Shown piece after piece: positions 26,240 to 35,246 of a DNA stretch of 64,000 bases. The DNA comes from Lacrimispora sphenoides JCM 1415. Its GTDB lineage: Bacteria; Bacillota; Clostridia; Lachnospirales; Lachnospiraceae. The stretch lies in assembly GCF_900105615.1 (NCBI RefSeq), contig NZ_LT630003.1, positions 4,523,501-4,587,500 on the forward strand. Direction: 5' to 3'. Each line of letters opens with the position of its first letter. The stretch's first letter is position 1. The translations under genes and the position numbers were made by a program. The notes beneath the pieces are model-generated. The model did no database searches. It was not told the origin of the DNA and saw nothing but the letters and a program-made list of their open reading frames with translations.

Positions 26240-26803
26240 ATGTCGGATTCGCTGATTACAAAACGCGCAATTGCGGAAGCCTTAAAACAGGTATGCAGGG
26301 AAAAACCCTTTGATAAGATATCCATATCCAATATCACATCCGTATGGGGATTAAACCGGCAGACCTTCTATTATCATTTTCAGGATAAATATGAACTTTT
26401 AAGCTGGATCTATTACAATGAGAATTTTGCTAAAATAGCAGAAGACATTACTCTTGAGAACTGGGACCAGAAGATTTATGAACTGCTTCAGAATATGAAA
26501 GAAGAAAAGGCCTTTTATATCAATACCATCAAAGAACAGGAACATACCTTTGAGAGCTATCTGTTTGATATGGCAAAGGCCCTGTTTTCCGAAGCAATTA
26601 TAAAGCTGGATGAAAAGAAGAAGCTCACCGATGAGGAGAGGGATTTTGACGCAGGATTTTATGCGTATGGCATTTGCGGGATTATCGTTGACTGGGTGGA
26701 GAAGGGAATGAGAACAGAGCCGCAGCTCGTGGCGGATCGCTTAAAAAGCCTGGCCAAGGCTTCGGAGCGGGCTGGTTATCTCCGGAGCCAGGCGGAGCTT
26801 TAA
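26240..26803 (+). CDS. TetR-family regulator, DhaS-like
   Basis: 187 residues. The N-terminal HTH is seen in TKRAIAEALKQVCREKPFDKISISNITSVWGLNRQTFYYHF. The C-terminal half (YGICGIIVDWVEKGM) matches the effector domain of DhaS-like TetR proteins. It starts 14 bp after rsmA. Its target may be the oleate hydratase gene 0.4 kb downstream, where a perfect inverted repeat is found; that link is inference. Confidence 0.85.
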   Translation: MSDSLITKRAIAEALKQVCREKPFDKISISNITSVWGLNRQTFYYHFQDKYELLSWIYYNENFAKIAEDITLENWDQKIYELLQNMKEEKAFYINTIKEQEHTFESYLFDMAKALFSEAIIKLDEKKKLTDEERDFDAGFYAYGICGIIVDWVEKGMRTEPQLVADRLKSLAKASERAGYLRSQAEL

Positions 26804-27033
26804 GAAAGCTTATGCATGATGATATCCAGGCATTCTTCCTTGGTACAGCTTTTAATGAGCGAAACCAGATCAGAATAAGAAAAAAGCTCTGCAGCGATAG
26901 GGCTGAATTTTTCCAACAGCTCTTCTAAGTTCCGGGCGGTTCGCTCCGGAGATTTCTGCCCATTTCTTAACTGGTGGAGTAGCGCCGTTTTAAGGACAGA
27001 CTCCCGGATATGTTTGTGTATAGTGGCCGACAT
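26800..27033 (-). CDS. Small hypothetical protein
   Basis: 77 residues, soluble, helical, no Cys and no motif that I recognise. It has a convincing AAAGGAGG site and a candidate promoter (TAGACA, 16 bases, TATAGA on the minus strand at about 27113-27086). Its stop region overlaps the convergent TetR gene by 4 bp. It is therefore probably a real gene. Confidence 0.55.
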   Translation of the reverse strand: MSATIHKHIRESVLKTALLHQLRNGQKSPERTARNLEELLEKFSPIAAELFSYSDLVSLIKSCTKEECLDIIMHKLS

Positions 27034-27089
27034 AAAAAGTCCTCCTTTATCATTATATTCATATTAAAATAAGGTAAAAAAATCTTCTA

Positions 27090-27113
27090 TAGACAAAATT
27101 GAATATTTGTCTA
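27090..27113. promoter_or_regulatory. Perfect inverted repeat, candidate TetR operator
   Basis: TAGACAAA-N8-TTTGTCTA, 24 bases, between the divergent small gene and the oleate hydratase gene. It overlaps the likely promoter of the minus-strand gene and lies upstream of 27243. Size and symmetry suit a TetR-type dimer. Confidence 0.55.
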
Positions 27114-27118
27114 GTTTT

Positions 27119-27148
27119 ACGACATCATTTCCTTGATGTCGTTTTTTT
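27119..27148 (+). terminator. Intrinsic terminator or attenuator upstream of oleate hydratase
   Basis: Stem ACGACATCA / TGATGTCGT followed by seven T. It lies between the inverted repeat and the oleate hydratase start, so it could end read-through from the TetR gene or act as an attenuator. Confidence 0.65.
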
Positions 27149-27242
27149 ATACAACTGAAAAACCATGTATGGTGACGGATAAAATGAAGTATGATAATAT
27201 AAGCATATCAGTTAACACAATTCATAGAATGGAGCGTTGCAT

Positions 27243-28970
27243 ATGAAAGGAAAAAATAATTTCGGAAAAGTGCTTGCATGGGGAGCTGCGGCAACTGCGG
27301 CAGGAGTAGCCGCAAAAAAAGCCTATGATTATTCAAAAAAACAGATGGATTTAAAAAGTGAAGAAAACATAAGGCATATGGAAAATGGGCAGGCCCCTGG
27401 AAAAGCGTATTTTGTAGGCGGCGGTCTGGGAAGCATGGCAGGAGCTGCTTATCTTCTGCGCGACTGCAACATGCCGGGAGACCAGATCACGATTTTTGAA
27501 GGAATGCATATTCTTGGAGGAAGCAACGATGGTATCGGAACCCCTGAAAAAGGCTTTGTATGCCGGGGCGGACGTATGCTTAATGAAGAGACGTATGAAA
27601 ACTTCTGGGAACTGTTCCGTACCATCCCGTCATTAAATAACCCTGCCAGGAGCGTTACCGAAGAGATCTTAAGCTTTGATCATGCCCACCCGACCCACGC
27701 TAAGGCCAGGCTTGTGGACAAGGATGGAACCATCCTTGATGTGAAGAGCATGGGATTTACCCAGCAGGAACGCATGGCCATGTTAAAGCTTATGAATACA
27801 CCAGAAGAAAAGCTGGATGATATGACCATAGAGGAATGGTTCGCTGACATGCCTCATTTCTTTACAACGAATTTCTGGTACATGTGGCAGACCACCTTTG
27901 CATTCCAGAAATGGAGCAGCCTTTTTGAGTTCCGCCGCTACATGCGCCGGATGATCCTGGAATTTTCAAGGATCGAAACTTTGGAAGGGGTAACTAGAAC
28001 CCCATTAAACCAGTATGACAGTGTGATCCGTCCTTTGGAAAACTATTTGAGAAAGCAGGGAGTTGTCTTTGCGGAAAACTGTACGGTTACTGATATTGAT
28101 TTCGCAGATGGAGACGGGATTACGGCTAAGGTGCTTCACTTAAAAGATAACGGCATAGAAAGACAGGTAGAGCTTCAGGATGGTGATATCTGTATCATGA
28201 CCAATGCCTGTATGACCGACAGCGCAACCCTGGGGGATCTCCACACTCCGGCACCGGAGCCTGTTTTAAGACCAATATCCGGGGAATTATGGACCAAGGT
28301 ATCTGCAAAGAAGCCTGGACTAGGTAATCCTTACCCATTCTTTGGCGATGTTCATGAGACCAATTGGGAAAGCTTTACCGTAACAAGCCGTGGAAATAAG
28401 CTTCTTAAATTGATTGAGGATTATTCCGGCAATGTACCTGGAAGCGGAGCACTTATGACCTTTAAGGATTCCAACTGGCTGATGAGCATTGTTGTAGCTG
28501 CCCAGCCACACTTTATCAATCAGCCTATGGACCAGACGATCTTCTGGGGATACGGACTTTATACGGATCGTGAAGGAGACTTCATAAAGAAACCGATGAA
28601 GGATTGTACCGGAGAGGAAATGCTCATCGAGCTTCTCCATCATCTTCATATGGAAAACCGTAAGGATGAAATCCTGGCAGATGTGGTCAATGTCATTCCC
28701 TGCATGATGCCTTATGTAGATGCCCAATTCCAGCCACGCAAGATGACTGACCGCCCGAAGGTAGTTCCAGCCGGCTCTACCAACTTCGCTATGATAAGCC
28801 AGTTTGTGGAGATTCCGGACGACATGGTATTTACCGAGGAATATTCGGTAAGGGCTGCCAGAATCGCTGTTTACACCCTGATGGGATCAAATAAAAAGGT
28901 TTGTCCGGTCACCCCATACGTGAAGGAACCAAAGGTTTTAATGAAGGCAGTACAGACCTCATACCGCTAA
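27243..28970 (+). CDS. ohyA: Oleate hydratase (MCRA family, FAD-dependent)
   Basis: 575 residues, the normal length. These enzymes hydrate cis-9 unsaturated fatty acids to 10-hydroxy acids and protect against toxic free fatty acids. The FAD/Rossmann motif is FVGGGLGSMAGAAYLLRD near residue 58, followed by the MCRA-typical HILGGSNDG and CRGGRMLNEETYENFW. It starts at ATG 27243 (a TTG two codons earlier is less likely). The preceding operator-like repeat and DhaS-like regulator suggest induction by a ligand. Confidence 0.92.
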   Translation: MKGKNNFGKVLAWGAAATAAGVAAKKAYDYSKKQMDLKSEENIRHMENGQAPGKAYFVGGGLGSMAGAAYLLRDCNMPGDQITIFEGMHILGGSNDGIGTPEKGFVCRGGRMLNEETYENFWELFRTIPSLNNPARSVTEEILSFDHAHPTHAKARLVDKDGTILDVKSMGFTQQERMAMLKLMNTPEEKLDDMTIEEWFADMPHFFTTNFWYMWQTTFAFQKWSSLFEFRRYMRRMILEFSRIETLEGVTRTPLNQYDSVIRPLENYLRKQGVVFAENCTVTDIDFADGDGITAKVLHLKDNGIERQVELQDGDICIMTNACMTDSATLGDLHTPAPEPVLRPISGELWTKVSAKKPGLGNPYPFFGDVHETNWESFTVTSRGNKLLKLIEDYSGNVPGSGALMTFKDSNWLMSIVVAAQPHFINQPMDQTIFWGYGLYTDREGDFIKKPMKDCTGEEMLIELLHHLHMENRKDEILADVVNVIPCMMPYVDAQFQPRKMTDRPKVVPAGSTNFAMISQFVEIPDDMVFTEEYSVRAARIAVYTLMGSNKKVCPVTPYVKEPKVLMKAVQTSYR

Positions 28971-28992
28971 TAAAATTCAAAAATGTCTTTTT

Positions 28993-29033
28993 GGGCCAGA
29001 CACTTTCCGCTCCGGGAAATGTCTGGCCCTTTA
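28993..29033 (+). terminator. Intrinsic terminator after oleate hydratase
   Basis: Stem GGGCCAGACA / TGTCTGGCCC (28993-29002, 29020-29029) followed by TTT. Confidence 0.75.
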
Positions 29034-29075
29034 CCAAATTACCGTGTTAACACGCGGGTGTCATAAATTTCCACG

Positions 29076-29104
29076 TTGCAAGAACCGTCTTTCTGTGGTA
29101 TGCT
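29076..29104 (+). promoter_or_regulatory. Candidate promoter of the peptide-binding protein gene
   Basis: TTGCAA (29076-29081), a 17-base spacer, TATGCT (29099-29104), 60 bases before ATG 29164. A short palindrome GTGTTAACAC lies just upstream at 29044-29053. Confidence 0.5.
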
Positions 29105-29163
29105 AAAACCTGCGCTGTCTGTGAAGGGCGGACGCAAAAAATAGCAGATATGGAGGAACAGAT

Positions 29164-30834
29164 ATGAAGAAAATGGCGCTTGTATTAGCGGCAGTCCTTG
29201 CTTCAGGGATGATCCTGACAGCATGCGGGGGTTCCGGTAAATCCGGTACGGCCGGCAATGAAACACAGAAAACAGAAGCAGCAGGAAATACTGCAGGGGG
29301 TCTTGATCTGGCAGTTCAGATTGGTCCAGATCCGGAAACCATTGACCCGGCCTTAAATTCATCAATTGATGCAGCTAATATGATCCTGCACGGATTTGAG
29401 ACACTTTTGACCTTTGATAAGGATAATAATATTATTCCCGGACAGGCAGAATCCTATGATGTGAGTGATGACGGACTTACTTATACGTTTCATTTAAGGG
29501 ATGGTTTGAAATGGAGCGACGGCTCTGAGCTTACATCAGAAGACTTCGTATATTCCTGGAAGCGTCTGGCAGACCCTGCGACAGCAGCTCCTTATGCAGC
29601 AGACATGCTTTCCATGGTAAAAGGATATGATGAGGCAACAGCAGGAAATGTTGACGCCCTGGCTGTATCCGCACCTGATGCAAAAACCTTTGTAGTGGAG
29701 CTTGCGTCTCCCTGCGTTTATTTTGATAAAATCGCCACCCATGCCAGCATGGCTCCTGTAAAAGAGGATGTAGTAGAGGCAAAGGGTGACCAGTGGTCCT
29801 TAACTCCTGATAGTTATATATCCAACGGACCGTTAAAGATGATCGAGTGGGTACCAGGTTCCCATATCACCTTTGCTAAGAATGAAAATTACTGGGCTGC
29901 AGATACTGTAACCTTAAATACCTTAAAATTTGTCCTTATGGAAGATTCCAACGCAGCTTACAGCGCTTACCAGACAGGGGAAGTTTCCATGATCAAGGAT
30001 GTTCCTACTGACGAAATCCCAAGCCTTGAGGGCACTCCTGATTACCATCTGGAACCTCGTATGGCGACTTCCTATACAATCTTCAACACGACAAAGGCAC
30101 CTTTTGACAATACACTGGTCCGCCGTGCGTTGACCCTTGCAACTGACCGGGAATATGTTGCCAGTACCGTTATGGCAGGGACCGTTTTACCAGCTAACAA
30201 CTTTGTAGGCCCTGGTATATCTGATGCAGAAAGCGGTTCTTCCTTTGAAGAAGTCACCAGAAAGAACAACGGCGGTGATTACTTTAATGTAAACAATTAT
30301 GAAGAAGATCTTAATAAGGCAAAAGAACTTCTGGCAGAAGCAGGATATCCGGACGGAAAAGGCTTCCCAGTGATCGAATATATGACCAATGATGCCGGTT
30401 ATAATAAGGCAATTGCAGAATATTTACAGAGCGCCTGGAGCGAACTGGGTATCAGAATGGATATTAAGATTGTTGAATGGTCTACCTTTGCACCAACCCG
30501 CCGTGCCGGTGACTTCCAGATTGCACGCGGAGGCTGGGTATATGACTATGATGATCCTTCCAATATGCTGAACTTATTCACAACTGAAAGCGGAAACAAC
30601 GATGGAAAGTATTCTAATCCTGAGGTGGACAGCTTATTAAACCAGGCCCGTGATACTGCTGATAAGACAGAGCATTATGAGAAGCTTCATGCGGCAGAAA
30701 AGCTTATCATGGAAGATGCAGCGGTAGCACCGCTTGTATACTCCAGCGATTTCTATCTGCAGAAGCCTGAATTAAAGGGTACATGGCACTCTCCATACGG
30801 CTTCTGGTTCTTTACCCATGCTACCATGGAATAA
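29164..30834 (+). CDS. Oligopeptide ABC transporter substrate-binding lipoprotein (OppA-like)
   Basis: 556 residues, family SBP_bac_5. Lipobox ILTACGG (Cys about 21), then a Gly/Thr linker. The family signature is LTYTFHLRDGLKWSDGSELTSEDFVYSWKRL split around residues 100-135. It binds peptides outside the cell for an Opp-type importer. No permease or ATPase genes are adjacent, so it is an orphan binding protein that may feed a transporter encoded elsewhere. It is closed by a strong terminator. Confidence 0.9.
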   Translation: MKKMALVLAAVLASGMILTACGGSGKSGTAGNETQKTEAAGNTAGGLDLAVQIGPDPETIDPALNSSIDAANMILHGFETLLTFDKDNNIIPGQAESYDVSDDGLTYTFHLRDGLKWSDGSELTSEDFVYSWKRLADPATAAPYAADMLSMVKGYDEATAGNVDALAVSAPDAKTFVVELASPCVYFDKIATHASMAPVKEDVVEAKGDQWSLTPDSYISNGPLKMIEWVPGSHITFAKNENYWAADTVTLNTLKFVLMEDSNAAYSAYQTGEVSMIKDVPTDEIPSLEGTPDYHLEPRMATSYTIFNTTKAPFDNTLVRRALTLATDREYVASTVMAGTVLPANNFVGPGISDAESGSSFEEVTRKNNGGDYFNVNNYEEDLNKAKELLAEAGYPDGKGFPVIEYMTNDAGYNKAIAEYLQSAWSELGIRMDIKIVEWSTFAPTRRAGDFQIARGGWVYDYDDPSNMLNLFTTESGNNDGKYSNPEVDSLLNQARDTADKTEHYEKLHAAEKLIMEDAAVAPLVYSSDFYLQKPELKGTWHSPYGFWFFTHATME

Positions 30835-30888
30835 TGACTGAAACAAAAGGAATCGTAAAAAAACAGCATCACAAAAGAACATAAAAAG

Positions 30889-30935
30889 AGCGCGTCTTGA
30901 CCGGCTGAAAAAACAGCTTCAAGACGCGCTTATTA
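30889..30935 (+). terminator. Intrinsic terminator
   Basis: Twelve-base perfect stem AGCGCGTCTTGA / TCAAGACGCGCT (30889-30900, 30919-30930) after the peptide-binding protein gene. Confidence 0.75.
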
Positions 30936-30988
30936 CGTTGTTTAAAGTAATGCAGACTGCTGTCCCAGATGTCTGGTTTTTATCCCAT

Positions 30989-31540
30989 TTATCCTAAGGA
31001 TTCATCATAGCAGGCACGGGCTCCGCCAATGTATTTCGGCCTGGTACGGGCGGTGACCACGTGGGCGGCGCCGATATACCTGGTCTTTATGCGGACTGGA
31101 ACGGCTACTGCCTTTAAGTGCATGCCGATCAACGTGTCACCGATATCAATCCCGGCATGGGCTTTAATGGATTCTACCGCCACCGGGCATTGCAGGGTCT
31201 GGTAAGCCGCAGTGGCAAGAGAGCTGCCGGCTTTTAACTGCGGTACTACATTGACCGGTTCATAGCCATAGAGCATGGCTGCTTCCTTTTCCAGAATCAA
31301 AGCCCGGTTTAAATGCTCGCAGCACTGGGCTGCAACATAAATCCCCTGCTCGTTAAAAACTTCATAAATGGCAGAAAACACAGTCTGTCCGATTTCCGCG
31401 CTGGAATGGGAACCGATCCTGTGGTCGGATATCTCGCTGGAGGAGCATCCGATTACGACCAAGTCCTTCTCATTTAAGTGTGCCACTTCCAGCAGCTCTT
31501 TTGCAGCCATTGCGGCCTGCGATCTGATTTCATCCAACAT
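30989..31540 (-). CDS. YwlG/UPF0340 family protein (DUF436)
   Basis: 183 residues, typical length. The family pattern is clear: VIGCSSSEISDHRIGSHSS near residue 30, AAQCCEHLNRALILE near 72 and HAGIDIGDTLIGMHLKAVAVPVR near 128. The function is unknown. It is well conserved in Firmicutes. AAGGAGGAGG precedes ATG. It lies 30 bp after the HIT gene in the same direction. Confidence 0.88.
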   Translation of the reverse strand: MLDEIRSQAAMAAKELLEVAHLNEKDLVVIGCSSSEISDHRIGSHSSAEIGQTVFSAIYEVFNEQGIYVAAQCCEHLNRALILEKEAAMLYGYEPVNVVPQLKAGSSLATAAYQTLQCPVAVESIKAHAGIDIGDTLIGMHLKAVAVPVRIKTRYIGAAHVVTARTRPKYIGGARACYDESLG

Positions 31541-31570
31541 GATATGGCCTCCTCCTTATGAGTCTATTTT

Positions 31571-31990
31571 TTATAATGCCGCACGGATGACAGCAGCCAT
31601 TTCCTCATATTCTTTATCTGTCAGATATATTTTGTCCGGATTCATGGTAAAGGTGCTTCCCCATTCGTCCATGCCGTTATATTTTGGAACAATGTGCATA
31701 TGAAGGTGACATCCGGTGTCGCCGTAAGCGCCGTAATTTACCTTATCCGGGTTAAATACTTTATGGACAGCCTTAGAAACTCTGGCTACATCAGCAAAAA
31801 AGGCATTTCTTTCCTCATCATCAATATCAACCAGCTCGCTTACGTGATCCTTATAAGCCAGAATCACTCTGCCTTTTTTACTCTGCTCTTTAAATAAATA
31901 TAAAAATCCTGTCTCCATTTCGCAAATAGGATAGCCGAATTTTGCAACAAGATCTCCCTTCATACAGTATGCGCAATTTGGATCTTTCAT
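31571..31990 (-). CDS. HIT-family protein (second copy in the window)
   Basis: 139 residues from ATG 31990, which has GAAGGAAGG at a good distance; an ATG two codons earlier (31996) is possible. CAYCMKG near the N-terminus and the triad GCHLHMHIVPKY near residue 100. It is only distantly similar to the HIT protein at 14407, so it is a different subfamily. Expected to act on nucleotide phosphoramidates or similar; the substrate is unknown. Confidence 0.87.
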   Translation of the reverse strand: MKDPNCAYCMKGDLVAKFGYPICEMETGFLYLFKEQSKKGRVILAYKDHVSELVDIDDEERNAFFADVARVSKAVHKVFNPDKVNYGAYGDTGCHLHMHIVPKYNGMDEWGSTFTMNPDKIYLTDKEYEEMAAVIRAAL

Positions 31991-32085
31991 AATCATGTTC
32001 CTTCCTTCTGCCGGAGCATTGTTTTAGTTTTCCGGCCTGTTCTGTCATAATACCGTTTCCATGAGATGCACTTCACTCTGGAAGA

Positions 32086-32490
32086 TTAAGCCCTGCTTCT
32101 AATATGAGCGGCCACCTTGGCATCCTCTTTTTTGATGTGGTTGATCAGCCAGCCCGCAATGGCACTGTTGACTTCACCTACAAGAATGATGGTCGGGCCT
32201 TCCTTTTCCAGCTTGGCACAGATTCCAGCCACCACCTTTTTAAATTCCTCGTGATAACGTTTGTGGTTTACATAATCCGGATACTGATTCTGGATCTGGA
32301 GCTTTTCCTCATTGCCGAAATGCTTTGCGGTATACTCCTGCAGGAACTTGGTGGTATTAGCCAGTTCCGCACGTCCTTTCCCTGTGGAGCAGGCAGTAAG
32401 CAGGTTATTGACTGCATCGATCAGCTGGCGATGCTCGGAATCAATTAACTGGTTGCCGGTTTCCAAATCTTTTGAAAATGTATATGCCAT
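32086..32490 (-). CDS. Bacteriohemerythrin
   Basis: 134 residues, single-domain hemerythrin. The di-iron ligands are visible in order: His in IDSEHRQL, H-x-x-x-E in AKHFGNEEKL, H-x-x-x-H in VNHKRYHEEF and H-x-x-x-x-D in INHIKKEDAK. It binds O2 reversibly, a useful sensor or scavenger for an anaerobe. Own ribosome site (GGAGACAG); no obvious partner. Confidence 0.93.
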   Translation of the reverse strand: MAYTFSKDLETGNQLIDSEHRQLIDAVNNLLTACSTGKGRAELANTTKFLQEYTAKHFGNEEKLQIQNQYPDYVNHKRYHEEFKKVVAGICAKLEKEGPTIILVGEVNSAIAGWLINHIKKEDAKVAAHIRSRA

Positions 32491-32624
32491 ATTGCTGTCT
32501 CCTTATCTTAAGTTTTAAACTCATTCTACACTATTTCCAGATAAATTCCAACCGTTATTTTACTGCCTCCTTAGGGGGATCCCTGCTTTTCCCATTCGGA
32601 ATATCCGCCCTTAAAATGGGTATA

Positions 32625-32652
32625 AAAATGCCCGGCGCAGGAGCAGCCGGGC
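32625..32652 (-). terminator. Intrinsic terminator of nagB
   Basis: On the minus strand, GCCCGGC / GCCGGGC (32652-32630) followed by ATTTTTA, 46 bases after the nagB stop. Confidence 0.7.
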
Positions 32653-32697
32653 AGATACTGTCATATAATTTGGAAACGGATGATAAAGCAGCCGGGT

Positions 32698-33432
32698 TTA
32701 AATATTTCCCATCCTGGAAAGAGCCGCTTCGTCTGCAACAATGGTAACATCCGGATGAAGCTGTAAAATAGATGCCGGAACTTTAGAAGTAACCGGTCCG
32801 CAGATTACATCATGAAGGATGTCTGCTTTCTCAGCTCCGCTGACGATCAGCAGGATCTTTCTGGCTCTCATTATGGTACCGATACCCATGGTATAGGCTT
32901 GGCGCGGAACTTCATCAATTGATGCGAAGAAACGCTTGTTGGCTTCGATGGTGCTTTCCTGAAGGTCTACAATGTGCGTATCCTTTGGGAAGATGTCGGA
33001 TGGCTCGTTGAAGCCAATGTGACCATTGTGCCCAAGTCCTAAGAGCTGTAAATCAACACCGCCCAGGCCTTTGATAATTTCCTCGTAGCGGGCAGCTTCT
33101 TTGTTGGCGTCAGCTTCCATCCCATTAGGGATGTTGGTATTTGCTTCGTCAATGTTTACATGGCGAAACAGATTCTCACGCATAAAATAGTAATAGCTTT
33201 GATCGTTTTCCCTGGTGAGTCCCTTGTATTCATCAAGGTTCGCAGTCTTTACCTGGGAGAAATCCAAATCCCCTTTGTTATACCATTCGATCAATTGCTT
33301 GTAGGTGCCTATAGGTGAGGAACCGGTAGCCAGTCCAAGAACACAGCTCGGTTTCATAATAATCTGGGCAGATATTATATTGGCGGCCTTACGGCTCATA
33401 TCGTTGTAGTCCTTCGCGCGATAAAGCTTCAT
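32698..33432 (-). CDS. nagB: Glucosamine-6-phosphate deaminase
   Basis: 244 residues, the length of the monomeric/Firmicutes type without the allosteric extension. Converts glucosamine-6-P to fructose-6-P and ammonia. ANLDEYKGL, LGLGHNGHIGFNEPSD (catalytic His) and TMGIGTIMRARKILLIVSG are all present. GGAGGG precedes the ATG. Stands alone; no nagA is in the window. Confidence 0.95.
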   Translation of the reverse strand: MKLYRAKDYNDMSRKAANIISAQIIMKPSCVLGLATGSSPIGTYKQLIEWYNKGDLDFSQVKTANLDEYKGLTRENDQSYYYFMRENLFRHVNIDEANTNIPNGMEADANKEAARYEEIIKGLGGVDLQLLGLGHNGHIGFNEPSDIFPKDTHIVDLQESTIEANKRFFASIDEVPRQAYTMGIGTIMRARKILLIVSGAEKADILHDVICGPVTSKVPASILQLHPDVTIVADEAALSRMGNI

Positions 33433-33550
33433 TTCTCTATCCCTCCATACGTTTAAAAAAAATTTTTATATATTCTTTTCATAAGGATATCATTTTTGTG
33501 TCATAGATGCAATGGCATTTTGCATAAAATAATTATAAAGGAGTGATGGC

Positions 33551-35218
33551 ATGCCTAATTATCGAAGACTAATCTCATATATTTATGCCTATGAAGGCGC
33601 AGTCAAAGGAAAAAACATCGGATTTGCCAAAATAGAGACGAGAGGGGTCCAGTGCAAGATTACGGTCAGTGTCAAAAGAATATATGTGGGCGGCAATGAT
33701 ATCGGAGTATACTTATTAGCCGCAGACCAGGAAATATTCCTGGGAAATATTTTTATACGCGGTGGTTCCGGTGAATTCAGGACTGTGGTATCGGCTAGCG
33801 ATATAGAACACTCCGGAATTAACATGGATCAGTGCTACGGACTGACCATCCATGATGTGAAAAATACATGGCGTTCCTATACGACCATTTGGGAAGATGC
33901 TGTTGCCCATGCGGCGGAAGTCGATCTGGAGAGTGCGGCCAAGGTTGTTTTGGAAAAGGAACAGGCCGATATTTCAGAAGAACAGATAAAACGGGCGGTA
34001 CGTGAGATCGAGGAAGAATTCCCGCTTAAGCCTGATGAACCCCGGGAGATTTCCCAGGCAGAGATTTTACAAGATGAAACAATTGAGGCCTCCTCTAATG
34101 ACCGAACGGTAGAAGAGGATGTTTTGGTTGCCGAAGAACAGGAACTGCCGGAAGAGGAAGATCTGCAGGCAGAACACCTGGATGAAGATGATCAGAGAAC
34201 AGTTGATGCAGATATGGATGTTGCCGTACCAGCCGATGAGGAACCGGTAAAAACAGGATCAAAAGATGGTGAACAGGAATGGATCATGTCTGATGAATCG
34301 TTAGCGGAAGAAGACGGCTTACAGTACACAGAGGATTCGGAAGAAGACCATTCGTACATAGAGGAATCGGAAAAAGGTCTTCAGTACATGGAGGAGTCAG
34401 AAGAAGACCTCCAGTATGCGGAGGAATCAGAAGAAGACCTCCAATATATGGAGGAACCGGGCGTAGAGCCAGCGAAAGCCGGTGAGCCGGATGAAGCCTG
34501 GGCCAAAGCAGAGGAGCCGATGCAGGAACCCCGGCAGAGTGACATGCAGTCTGCGGAGCAAGTTTCCGGAGATTGGAAAAATGACGGACAGGAAGACATA
34601 CCGAGTGAGATGCAGGAGAAGGAAGATGAGCAACAGGAGGCTGGGAAAGCGGTGGAAGCCCAGGAGAGCGAAGCTGTATTCAGTGAGCCTTATCCCTTCA
34701 GCGCCCAGGATGGAATCGGTGAAACCACTTGTTACCGGGCAGATGCTGTGATAAAAGAAAGCATGGGTAATCAGGAAGTACGGCCAAAGCTGGGAAATCC
34801 TGATGAATTAGAGCGCCTTCGCCAAAATGAGATCCAGGAAGATAACACCCATCATATGATTTGGGAAAAGTTGAAACGTGAACATACAAGGATTCTTGCA
34901 TTTGATTACGAGGATGGCTGTGAAATTCTGACCATAAAGCCCCAGGATATCGGTGTCCTTCCAAGGGATACCTGGGTTTATGGCAACAACAGCTTCCTTC
35001 TGCATGGATACTATAATTACCGTTACTTAATTCTGGCAAAACTATTGAACCCAAACGGGATGCCCCGTTACCTACTTGGAATTCCAGGGCATTATTACAG
35101 CAATGAGCGATACATGGCTTCTATGTTCGGCTTTCCTAATTTCGTTCTGTCAAAAGATCAGCCAATGGAAGACGGCCGGTTTGGATTCTGGTATACCGAT
35201 GTAAAATTAGGGGGCTAA
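33551..35218 (+). CDS. DUF6128 domain protein with acidic repeat linker
   Basis: 555 residues in three parts. An N-terminal beta-rich domain (1-120) and a C-terminal domain (about 425-555, ending with FGFWYTDVKLGG) carry the conserved parts of this Lachnospiraceae-specific family. Between them lies a very acidic linker of about 300 residues, rich in E, D and Q. The linker contains an 11-residue tandem repeat (units like DLQYMEESEE) at about residues 256-303. No signal peptide, so probably cytoplasmic. The function is unknown. Confidence 0.7.
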   Translation: MPNYRRLISYIYAYEGAVKGKNIGFAKIETRGVQCKITVSVKRIYVGGNDIGVYLLAADQEIFLGNIFIRGGSGEFRTVVSASDIEHSGINMDQCYGLTIHDVKNTWRSYTTIWEDAVAHAAEVDLESAAKVVLEKEQADISEEQIKRAVREIEEEFPLKPDEPREISQAEILQDETIEASSNDRTVEEDVLVAEEQELPEEEDLQAEHLDEDDQRTVDADMDVAVPADEEPVKTGSKDGEQEWIMSDESLAEEDGLQYTEDSEEDHSYIEESEKGLQYMEESEEDLQYAEESEEDLQYMEEPGVEPAKAGEPDEAWAKAEEPMQEPRQSDMQSAEQVSGDWKNDGQEDIPSEMQEKEDEQQEAGKAVEAQESEAVFSEPYPFSAQDGIGETTCYRADAVIKESMGNQEVRPKLGNPDELERLRQNEIQEDNTHHMIWEKLKREHTRILAFDYEDGCEILTIKPQDIGVLPRDTWVYGNNSFLLHGYYNYRYLILAKLLNPNGMPRYLLGIPGHYYSNERYMASMFGFPNFVLSKDQPMEDGRFGFWYTDVKLGG

Positions 35219-35231
35219 TTTAAGCCCCCTT
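35209..35231. terminator. Intrinsic terminator overlapping the stop codon
   Basis: Stem AGGGGGCT / AGCCCCCT around the TAA at 35216-35218, then TTA. It lies between convergent genes. Confidence 0.7.
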
Positions 35232-35246
35232 ATCGGCTTGCCCTGA

